Of a DNA stretch of 64,000 nt, positions 12,203 to 22,358 are shown in pieces (the first letter of the stretch is position 1; every line of letters starts with the position of its first letter). Made by a program: the position numbers and the translations under genes. The stretch is from Jaltomata sinuosa. Lineage: Eukaryota; Streptophyta; Magnoliopsida; Solanales; Solanaceae. Where the stretch lies: the NCBI GenBank assembly GCA_003996215.1, contig QJPP01004069.1, positions 1 to 64,000 on the forward strand, given 5' to 3'. The notes under the pieces are model-generated. The model made no database searches and was not told the DNA's origin. It worked only from the letters and a program-made list of their open reading frames with translations.

Positions 12203-12468
12203 ATGTCTTTAAGTAGAACAAGCACCAATAAAAATGCTCACAAAGATCCATCCAAGATCAAGAGTAAGGGCAAGACCCCGAGCAAAGATAAAGCACCCGA
12301 TATGCCTCTCGAGCCTGTACAGATTGAGAAGTAGGCTGAGGAGAAACTATGATTTGGTCTTGAGGGTATGAAGCCCTACTATCTCACCTTCTATGAGAAG
12401 TATGCAATTATAGAGGAGCAATAGTTTAATTTGGCAGCCCTGAAAGATGATCTTTTACCCATGTTCTT
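12203..12468 (+). pseudogene. N-terminus of a 'plant transposon protein' ORF, truncated
   Basis: From the ATG at 12203 the frame gives a Ser/Lys-rich start (MSLSRTSTNKNAHKDPSK). After in-frame stops at about 12332 and 12350 it gives KPYYLTFYEKYAIIEEQ and FNLAALKDDLLPMFF. The 'YY..Y..R.I..E..F.L' pattern is, from memory, the segment lying upstream of the VREFYAN block in plant retroelement transposon proteins; such a block appears on the opposite strand at 7903-8133. Coding similarity stops at about 12468, where inverted LTR filler and the LARD-like LTR begin. Function unknown. Confidence 0.55.
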
Positions 12469-12541
12469 CATGAGTAAAGAGATGAATTCTTTCATGTTTT
12501 CCATCAATGTACCTCAACAATGTTTTCCATCATTTACTCAT
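12469..12541. other. Rearranged junction with inverted LTR pieces
   Basis: 12469-12478 (CATGAGTAAA) is the reverse complement of 12532-12541. 12478-12499 is the reverse complement of LTR sequence found at 20551-20572 and 14088-14109. Directly oriented LTR sequence resumes near 12527. This marks the truncated end of the 3' LTR. Confidence 0.7.
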
Positions 12542-15512
12542 GTTATTCTCATCTATCATCTTTCAAAAGGTTTCATCTTTTACCCTAATAACCATCCATT
12601 GTTTTTGGTCAGTAATATTTTATTTACCAAAGTAGCAAAAAAATCAGAAAAGCAGACTTGGACAAACCGCCCCAAGCCTTACTACCACAACCTAATCAAA
12701 TCGGTACAACTAGCTATGATTAACTCTCCTGATTAGGGGTATACATTAAGTGCTTGCAACCTACCAACTAGTCTAGGTTGATAGGATCCTCGACCATGAA
12801 CATCCTGGACGATTTGTCTAACAATACTCTCCGCCATCCTCTGTTTGTGTTGAAATAGTCTACAATTTCTCTCCAGCCATATAGAATAAACAGCTCCTGC
12901 CATTGTCATGCGATACACCTGGGCTCTACTATTCCTGCCTTTCATGTTATCTAAATCCCACTGTATTCCTCATTTCATTGCATACTACCCCGACGAATCC
13001 CTTGCCACTGTAATAGCTTCGACCATACTGCATTAGCAAAGGTGCAATGAAAGAACAAATGATCTATATCTTCATCAACCTCCTGGCATAAAGAGCATTG
13101 CACCGAATGTGTTAAGCCCACTTAGCTAGTCTGTCCTTAGTCGCAAGCCTTCTATTCAGTGCAATATACACAATGAACAACCATTTAGGTAGGCCATAAT
13201 TTGTCCATACTAATTTCCTCCACTGGCTCCAAACCTCCCCTCATCTTCTTATACATCTCCTTGATAGAGTAGTGCTCCATATTCATCATATCTTGCTCAC
13301 TATAACCAGCTGCTTGTATGTGCTTAGAAGTCTTCAAGATCCTCTGAATCAGCCATGATGCTTGGTTGTTTTGTATTCCCCAAATTCCATCCGTCCCATA
13401 ATAAATGTGTACCCACACCACCCATAACTTGTCTTTTTTCTTGCATAAATTCCACAGTAACTTCCCCAATGCAGCTTTATTTCAGGTATATATATCAAGG
13501 AAATTCAGGCCTCCTCTAGACTTTGGGTTGCACAACTTGTCCTAAGCTATTAGTGCCTTCTTAGATGCGTCAACACTTCCAGTCCACAAGAATTTCCTAC
13601 AAATAGACTCAATGGCCTGTATGATCTTTTTAGGTAGTGCAAAAATCTGTGACCAAAAAATTTGGATAGCAAACATAACATTTTGGAACAAATGTGCCCT
13701 TCCATCATAAGATAAAAACCGAGTGGTCCAGCTTGTGATCCTTTCTAGCATCTTATGGATTAGGGGTTTATATTGAGCAACTGACATTCTCTTTCTACTT
13801 AAAGGGACCCCGAAATACCTGACAGGAAGAACTCCTTTTACAAATTGTATCTCTTGTAGTATTTGATCCTGAGTGGTCTGCTTCACTCCTCCATAGTACA
13901 CACTACTTTTCTCGACATTTGCCACTAATCCTGATGCCTCATAAAATATCATGAAACATTTATATAGGCTTCGGACAGATTTTACATCGCCTCTACAAAA
14001 TAGCAATAAGTCGTCAGCAAAGCTTAACTGTATAATTCTCTGCTCTTTATACCTGAGATGATAGTAAAAGTAATAACCATCCATTCAAACATGAAAGAAT
14101 TCATCTCTATTGGTATCGCCATACCAACACTTGCAAGTCTATATGTTCATCACTTAAAACATCATCATGGAAGTTGTGAGAGTTCTTACATTTTATTGGC
14201 AAATATTATGCTTCATAAAGGTCATTTGGAACCATTCAAAATACTCTTTAGAAATAATAGTAGTTAGGTTTTAGTAAAATGACCAAATCACCATAAAATT
14301 CTCTTTAAAACCAAGTTAATCACAATAGTTCCTTAAACATTGAAATATGAGAAAAGAATTTATGATACATAAAAGGTTTAGGAAAAAATATTTCTAAAAT
14401 ATTTGCTTGAATCCTAGAGGATTGGGACTTCGTGAGGGAACAAGAAAATCAATATAGTTAACACCTTCAAATTAAGTCACCATTTAAAAATCCATAAAAC
14501 TCATAAAAACTTTGGGACATGAATAAGGGATTCACAATGTCTCATAATTATAGGGTTCATGAACTTTTAAAAGTCATATCAAGAGTTATAGAAGACCATA
14601 CGCCATTAGGTTCATAAAATAGAAACATACTTGAAGAGACTCCAAGAGTGTCATCAATGAATTAGAGACTTATTGAGATTTAAGGAACATAGTTCAAACC
14701 CTAGGTCGTCACAAAGGATTTATTAAACATAAAGGATAGAAGGTTCTTGGTTTAGGACAGTCTCACATACCTTAGATAAGAAACTTAGGAGAGAACCTTG
14801 ATGAGAAAGCCGTAGCTTTGCTTCTTCTTGAGAACTTGAGTGTGGGAGCTTAGGGGAGGAATAAGAGGATTTCAATGAAAAACTAAGTATTGGAGCTTAG
14901 GGGAGGAATGAGAGGATTTAAATCGATGAAAAACTAAGTATTGAACATTTTGGGGGTTTTAAAGTCGTGCTAGGGGGTTTGTTGGGGGAGGACTAAATTA
15001 CCCTTAATTAGACGAAGTTGGAAGACAAATTTAGCCTGGGAAACCCTTGGGCATGCTGCACGTCCCATAGTGCCTACCCAGAGGCATGCCGCACGTTCCA
15101 TAGTGCCTTCCCAGAGGCGTGTCGTGCCTCCCAATGTGGGCTTTGGATAATGCCTTACTAAAGTTTCCATAACTTCTTGATCTAGACTCGAATTGACGAA
15201 CGATCGATAGTGTAGGAAAGAAGACTTAAAAACTTTTAATTTGGTGGGTCATGGGCAATTAACTCTTCATATAATGGGAGGAATAATCATTTGAAGTTGA
15301 CCCTAGTAGAAACTATACGAAAACTTAATCGGTAGAGAAACCTTCAACTTAACATGTGTTAGAGGTTCCTTAAGATACTAATTCATAGCCAATGAATTTT
15401 TCACACTTAAGAATTGATCTTATCACCTAGGTATAATAGAATTTATTGGGTTTGGATCTAACTACACACTTAAAATGGTTCAAATCTTAGCCTGAAAACT
15501 TGGAGTATTATA
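12527..15512 (-). repeat. Truncated 3' LTR of the LARD-like element, split by a LINE
   Basis: 12527-12600 plus 14071-15512 align nearly continuously with 20480-21923, the 5' LTR. About 0.65 kb of the LTR (the part matching 19042-20480 without its insert) is missing. The high-end terminus reads GGAGTATTATA where the partner reads GGTGTTACA, so the terminal dinucleotide is mutated. Around 15045-15135 a repeated GAGGCGTG/CACGCCTC-type unit is shared with the partner. An unrelated 1,470-bp LINE sits at 12601-14070. Confidence 0.87.
12586..14085 (-). mobile_element. 5'-truncated LINE with 15-bp target duplication
   Basis: The insert 12601-14070 is flanked by perfect copies of TAATAACCATCCATT (12586-12600 and 14071-14085). 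The unoccupied site survives in the partner LTR near 20536-20550. Minus-strand frames encode the late part of a reverse transcriptase (LSFADDLLLFCRGD, catalytic FADD at about 14010-14021, then GVPLSRKRM), and a zinc-binding/RNase-H-like tail (AVYSIWLERNCRLFQ at 12945-12733). The RT N-terminus and endonuclease are absent, as expected for 5' truncation during target-primed reverse transcription. Several frameshifts are present. The tail next to the 3' target copy is only a short T run on the plus strand. Confidence 0.95.
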
Positions 15513-18500
15513 ATAACTCTCCCTTGGGATCATTCATCCTCGAATGATGGTCATGGGCATAGGTAGAATCTAAATATAAAACTTTCTAAATATTTTAGTA
15601 GAGTTTTCTTCATGGAAAAGACTACCTCGATCTCTAATTTTGCTATCAGCTGACTAGAACACTATCTTGGGGCTCACAAGACATCGCAAGATGCATAGAC
15701 CTGAAGAACTGCGTAGGAATATGGACTTTGCCCTTATTGGCCTTTTTAAGCATGGAAAAGGAAACTCTCTCGTGAAACTTACCTTACTCTTCATTGATCA
15801 TCAAAGACATCATCCCCATGTGGAATTTCATAATCTTTCGATAAAGAGAACCCATAGGCACGAGTCACACGAGAACTCCAAATATGAAACATTAACATGA
15901 CTTGAGTATCTTAATCATCTGACATGGGTTCATAGAGCACGAATGACCTGACATAGACTTGGATATAAGTCTCATTCACTCTAAAGTTACCATACATGAA
16001 GCACGAAATTATTGGGCAAGGAGTAGGAACAAGACCACTCTTCCCTTATAATACGATTGACAGACTTTAAGCTTAGCATCACCTTTTTAACTACACCAAC
16101 TCCTCTAAGTACCACACTTATCACTTACAACTTATAATTCTCACATGTGCACATATAGATACTAAAGTTTAAGTCTTACTGCATGTGTTTACCACGTTCA
16201 AGCCTAACTCAACTAAATCCCTTGCACCTAGAGTTATCCCCTAAGAATACTACTTCTTATTATCACGAACATCACCCAACCTCGAGCTAGTATAATGGTT
16301 CACATGTATATCAACACAACATTCTAGCCTATCACAATAATAATCTCATGGCTTCTTTGTAGTATATACTGCTTAAAAGTTTTCCAAGCATCCCTAGAAT
16401 CAGCAATTTCAAGAACTTCTACACGGAGTCACACCATATATCCCCTACATACCTATTACACATAACTAATCCTTATCTCGCATTTCATCCACATTTAATA
16501 GTTTAGGTGACACAAGCACATTGTATTACCAGAAAAAAGGAACATCTACTGCCTCCCATCTAATCCACTGCTTCACTTCCTTCACTAACACCTATCACAA
16601 CATAAGGCAAAATCACTGAAGGAGTAGAATGGGAGAATGAACATCATGAATGAAAAGGGATACTATGCAATCAAGACTTATACTTATCGTGATCTAGCCA
16701 CTCAAGATGAGGCCTAAGGAATCAAGTATGATAGGTACGAATACTTCATATATCAAACATATAAAGCATGAATAAATAGTCGTTCTAAGTATAAATATGC
16801 AATAGACGTCTATCACCATCATAGGTAGATGTATGTAGGACATAAAACAAAGAGATCATAAGCACGAATTGTTCAAAAAATCTGATCTGAGTGTATATAA
16901 GACATATTATGGTTTCACTAGCCATTAAGGATATATCATGAATTCATGGGACCGAGCATTTTGAGAAACATGAGTGCATATATTGTGAGTTGTATAACAT
17001 AGGGCTAGAAATGCTTAGATTCGCGGAGTAAGATTGGGATCATTGAGTAAGTTATTTTTTCTCATTCTAGGAAATGAGCATGAACATGAATCAGTATGAA
17101 GTGTATGAACGTCGGACATGGGCATGACGCTAATACACAAGACAAGAGTAGAGTGTTATCTCGATTGAAGTATAAGGAATATATTAAGATAGGAATGGAT
17201 CGGTGCCTCATCTTAGCTCTTTTTTGAAACTGATCACTACCTAAAACTTAAGACTTGCCTTGGTTCAACACCTCATCATCTCCCTCTTAGCTTAAAGGTC
17301 GATATCCTAGGTTTGCGGACCTATTCTCTAAACTGATCTATAAGCACAACACTCTATGTGGTTGAGGTAACACTATACACAAGATTATAAGTCGTGTTAG
17401 GAGGTTTCTTAGAAGTGCTAAAAGCAAATTGCCCTTGACTAGACAAAGTTGGGGAAAATCTTACATCTGGAAAGAGGGGTACACGCCTCATAGTCTAAAG
17501 CGCCATCTGGACTATGTATTTCAACATCTAATATGGAGACCTAGAGGCGTGTTACGCCTCCCAACACATAGAGGGGTTGTTTTGTCATCATTCTAAAGTT
17601 TGGTGATAGGTGTAGCACAGACCTCAATGCGAAGACCCTCTAGCGCGACACACCATCCATCTTTCATGCCCAAAACTTCCCTTTAAGCCTTGGAACTTAT
17701 CTAAAATGATTTTTGACTGACCTAAGGATCATACGACTCAATTTTTAAGCTAAAAAAGGCATAAGGAACGACTTGAACATGAAATGAATTTGTGAAAGGT
17801 TACAATATCTCCCCTATCTAATGACTCAACTGCAATTTGTTACTTCATCTCTAGTCCTCATATACATCATGTTTACACATTCCCACCTTTCATAAGTTAT
17901 CAACCTAAGATCTCTCATACACCATGCTAGGTACACTAGATCAATCTCATAAAACTAATATTATCATCCCAAACTACCATTCTTTTTACCTCGGTGGCCA
18001 TCCACAACTCAAGCTTAGTATCTAGCACTAGGTAAAGTTAACATCACAACTTCGCATGCTATTATAGGTTACAGCTACCAGATGAAAATCAAGAAACACT
18101 GAGTCTACTAAAACCTCATGATCAAATAGTTGATCTTAACCTTACAGTCCGTCTAATTGTTGTCCATTAACACATTCTCCTTTCATCAAGGAGTTTCCTT
18201 CTTAAAAAACCACAAGTGAAGCTTAGATCTAATAATTCTTAACCACTCTATCCTTCCATTCCCTACCTATACTCGATCTTTACTACCAAAATGACAAACC
18301 ATCACGAGCTCGTTCTCTAGTTTGAATATATTCTAACTCATCTTAACTAATCACTCTTTCTCTACTAACTACCATAAAATATGCAAACCTTGCTACACCT
18401 TAGCCAACACCATAAGGGCATACCACCCCATCACTCACTTAATGGGTACATGACTCTAGCTACATTCTTCGAACAATGACCACCCCCACTCTTAGGCTTC

Positions 18501-19041
18501 TAAACTTATGACTTCATATTTCTGGCTCTGGATCTTTCTATTACTCATAGCTTATAACATCTTAAATTATATGATCCTTCGGGTGGTAACACTACCTGAA
18601 CGCTCAGATAGGTACCTTTGCCCTATAAGTGTGTCATCTATAAAAAAAATTGAAAGGGTCTGAATACACATCTTACCCTGGCTCAAATGCACGAATCATG
18701 TAGGTAGAGGTATACGCTTTGAATCAATAGATTTGGATGTACTAATGGACTCCTCTCAAGCCCTTGTGCAATTCCTTGACTTTCTGACGACTCTATTTAA
18801 GAGGATCACATCGTTAGGAAGCATAGCCAGAGGAATTAGAGCAAAGCAAGAATCTGATAAGTTTCTTATGGACAACTCTATTGCATGATCTGGAGTATGA
18901 AAGAATGGAAAATATCTCCTAAATACCCTGTAGCCTCTTGATTATAAGTGTGGTGCACAACACACCCATAAGCAAGACTCTACTAGACACGGTTTCATAA
19001 ACACCCTAGGACACTAAAACTGTAGGCTCTGATACCAAGTT
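15513..19041 (-). mobile_element. Non-coding internal domain of the LARD-like element
   Basis: This 3.5-kb stretch lies between the two homologous LTRs and has no frame resembling gag, protease, RT or integrase on either strand; the longest is about 77 codons. On the minus strand a purine-rich tract (CCCAAGGGAGAG) abuts the 3' LTR at 15513-15530. TGGTATCAGAGCC at 19027-19039 abuts the 5' LTR and is the initiator-Met primer-binding site. 17390-17700 is weakly similar to part of the LTR (14960-15180), including the GAGGCGTG-type repeat. The layout fits a large retrotransposon derivative moved in trans by an autonomous relative. Confidence 0.8.
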
Positions 19042-19257
19042 TGTCATGACCCGAGCCTAGACCCTGGACATAAAAAGCACCCGAGACCATCTCATTAGTT
19101 GAACTAAGTGAACTTAATAAGATGCTGAATCGTGAGTGTGCGTACCTGAATCTGCATCATAAAACAATGTAGCACCCAAGGTGTCAATACATGGAATGTA
19201 TAGTATGTAAAACTGGGAAGGAAATCATAACATAGAATATATATATATATATATATC

Positions 19258-20033
19258 ATGGGCGGACCCACGTGGTATCAAGTGGGTTCAAATGAACCCA
19301 GTTCGTCCGAAATTTACTGTTTTATTAAGGAAAATTATTGCGAATTTTCAGTATAAGGGATATTTTGAACCCACATTAAACAAATTGTGGTTGTAGAGCA
19401 GCTGGTCAAGCGGGTTTAAACCTGCCAAGGGCACACGAGTTCGAGTCCGCATATTAATATTTTGCTGCTATTTTTGTTGCTTTTTGGTAGTCAATTGACT
19501 ATTGACTAATCATGTTTATAGAAAAATCCCAAAACAATTGGTCAACCTGCCATATTTAATATGCTAAATAAATTTATTACCTTTACTTTTTTTTTCTATT
19601 TCATCTTGTATAAATTGTCTTCTTACTCAAATTCAATAAAAATCTAAAATCTATTTTACTTCAAAATACATTTTGCTTTTTATTAATTAAATTTTGGTTC
19701 TCTATCTCTTTTATAGTTTTCTTTTTTAAAAGATTGAAGTTGCAATTACTTTTGCTCAAATTATATATAGTTGTTAGTTTATTAAGTTAGTTAAAATAAA
19801 TGTAAATAAATCCTTTGTAAGTTTGATTTTTTTTTCAATTTTGTTAAATAAGAAAAGGGCTTAGTTTTTTTATAGAAATTTTTTTGAGGATATATTATTA
19901 ACAAAAAAAAAGATAAATAATAGAGCAATGGGCAAATACTATTGTTCTCGATCCTGCTTACATTATTGGCTGTCACCAAAATTTTCTATTTACTTATTGA
20001 ACCCATTTGTGTAAAATTCTGGATCCGCCACTG
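19258..20033. mobile_element. hAT-like non-autonomous element in an (AT)n tract
   Basis: Imperfect terminal inverted repeats: CATGGGCGGACCCACG at the left and, reversed, CAGTGGCGGATCCAGA at the right. The flanks are (AT)n on both sides, so the target duplication cannot be read. The inside is AT-rich without coding capacity. 19393-19455 is tRNA-like, with an A-box-like TAGAGCAGCTGG and a good B box AGTTCGAGTCC. Assignment to hAT rests only on the terminal motif. Confidence 0.6.
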
Positions 20034-20034
20034 A

Positions 20035-20036
<2 letters not shown>

Positions 20037-20097
<61 letters not shown>

Positions 20098-20102
20098 GTA
20101 TG
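20037..20102. repeat. (TA)n microsatellite
   Basis: More than 25 TA units, passing into TATG-type repeats. A shorter (AT)n run at 19238-19257 lies on the other side of the hAT-like insert, so the element probably split one microsatellite. Confidence 0.95.
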
Positions 20103-22121
20103 TATAAATCTAAAACCATGAACTGAAAGAAGGAACCTGGGACATTATAGGCATGAATCATTGACTGAAAAGACTCATTTACATCATTTAATTTATTTCT
20201 GAACTAGATGATTTGACTGACATTATATACATAATACACCACGGGCTATATGGGTCCCATCAACACTGAATCGGCTGATTTCCAATCCATATTTATCGCA
20301 TGGACTGGGATCTAGCTGAATAACATTATCTGAGCATGCATAAATCCTCATAGAGAAATCATCTAAGGTGTCCGAATTTACGGAACAACTAACCCAACGT
20401 CGAGAAAATATGATTTTGGGTAGTGAATCAATGCAAGTCTACCCTCTCTCGGTCAACCATCTAATTTTCTCAAGCCCATATTTTACTCATGTTCTTCTCA
20501 TCTATCATCTTTCAAAAGGTTGCATATTTTACCTCATTAACCATCCATTTAAACATGAAAGAATTCATCTCTATTGGTATCGTCATACCAAGACTTGCAA
20601 GTTTATCTATTCATCACTTAAAACATCATCATGGAGGTTGTGAGAGTTCTTACATTTCATTGGCAAATATTTTGCTTCATAAAGGTCATTAGTAACCATT
20701 CGAAACACACTTTAGAAATGATAGTAGTTAGGTTTGAGTAAAATGACCAAATCATCATAAAATTCCTTTCAAAATCAAGTCAATCACAATAGTTCCTTAA
20801 ACTTTGAAATATGAGAAAAGGATTCATGATACACAAAAGGTTTAGGAAAAATAGTTCTAAAATATTTGCTTGAATCCTAGAGGACTGGGACTTTGTGAGG
20901 GAACAAGAAAATCAATATAGTTAACACGTTCAAACCAAGTCACCATTTAAAAATCAATAAAACTCATTAAAACTTTGGGACATAAATAAGGGACTCACAA
21001 TATCTCATAATTATTGGATTCATAAACTTTTAGAAGTCATATCAAGAGTTATAGAAGACTATACGCCATTAGGTTCATAAAATAGGAACATACTTGAAGA
21101 GACTCCAAGTGTGACATCAATGAATTAGAGACTTATTGAGATTCAAAGAACATAGCTCAAACCCTAGGTCATCATAGAGGATTTATTGACATAAAGGATA
21201 TAAGGTTCTTGGTTTAGGATAGTCTCACATACCTTGGAGAAGAAATTTAGAAGAGAACCTTGATGAGAAATCCCTAGCTTTGCTTCTTCTTGAGAACTTT
21301 AGTGTGGGAGCTTGGGGAAGGAATGAGAGGATTTGAATCGATGAAAAGCTAAGGATTGAACATTTTTGGGGTTTTAAAGTCGTGCTAGGGGCTTTATTTT
21401 GGGGAGGGGGGAGGACTAAATTACCCTTAATTAGACGAAGTTGCAAGAAAATTTTGCCTGGGAAAGCCTTGGGCATGTCGCGCCTCCCATAGCGCCTTCA
21501 CAGAGGCGTGCCACGCCTCCCATAACGCCTTCCCAGAGGTGTGTCGTGCCTCCCAATGTAAACTTTGGACAATGCCTTATTAAAATTCTCATAACTTTTT
21601 GATTCGGACTCGAATTGATGAACGATCGGTGGCGTTGGAAAGAAGACTCAAAAATCTTTAATTTGGTGGATCATGGGCCATGTAACTCTTCATACAATTG
21701 GAGGAATGATCATTTGAAGTTGACCCTACAAAAACTTAATCGGTAGAGAAACTTTCAACTTAACTTGTGCTAGAGATTCCTTAAGACAGTAATTCATATT
21801 CAATGCACTTTCCACACTTAAGACTTGATCTTAACACCTAGGTACAATATAATTTATTGGGTTCGGGTCAAACTACACACTTAGATTGGTTCAAATCTTA
21901 GCCTGAAAACTTGTGGTGTTACAAAGAATAATTACTAATAATAATAAAATGGATTGTTTTTTTAATTTCTCTCAATTTTTTTAAATAATAAATAATTTGA
22001 GATAGATATTTTTAAAAATAACAACAAATAAGTATATGATTGATCTTATTTTAGAATGAGCAGAAAAAGTAAGTTATTACATAAAAAGAGTAGAGGTTAA
22101 AAAGCGTGAAGTAATGTGCAT

Positions 22122-22128
22122 TATATAG
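22122..22128 (+). promoter_or_regulatory. Probable TATA box of the aspartic protease gene
   Basis: TATATAG lies about 230 bp upstream of the ATG at 22359. The presumed 5'UTR between them contains a strong pyrimidine tract (about 22160-22225) and a short (GT)n run at 22320-22333. Confidence 0.5.
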
Positions 22129-22358
22129 ATTCCCACCACAATGTTGGGTGACACGCGTGATCTCCTTCTTCGTCTTCTTTCTTACTCCTACTTTCCTCTC
22201 TTTCACTTCTTCTCTCTCCCCACATACACACATTTATTTCTACTACAACTTTCTTCACTCTGTAAATATACCTAGTTCCTTTACATTATCCTCTGAGGAA
22301 CACTGTAGATCTTGGGTAAGTGTGTGTGTGTGTTTAGTGGAGAATTATTGTGAATCAA

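Larger units (their letters stand above)
19042..21923 (-). repeat. 5' LTR of the LARD-like element
   Basis: Ends TGTCATGACC at 19042 and GTGGTGTTACA at 21923. It is about 2.88 kb including a hAT-like insert (about 19258-20033) and an (AT)n tract. It is homologous to 12527-15512. Three imperfect tandem units of roughly 35-42 bp containing GAGGCGTGCCACGCCTC lie at 21470-21560. The high end is only about 200 bp upstream of the probable TATA box of the aspartic protease gene, so this LTR may contribute to its promoter. Confidence 0.87.

Noticed and set aside
19393..19455. A functional tRNA gene
   Set aside because: It has a B box and a weak A box but no credible acceptor stem or anticodon loop, and it lies inside a transposon-like repeat.
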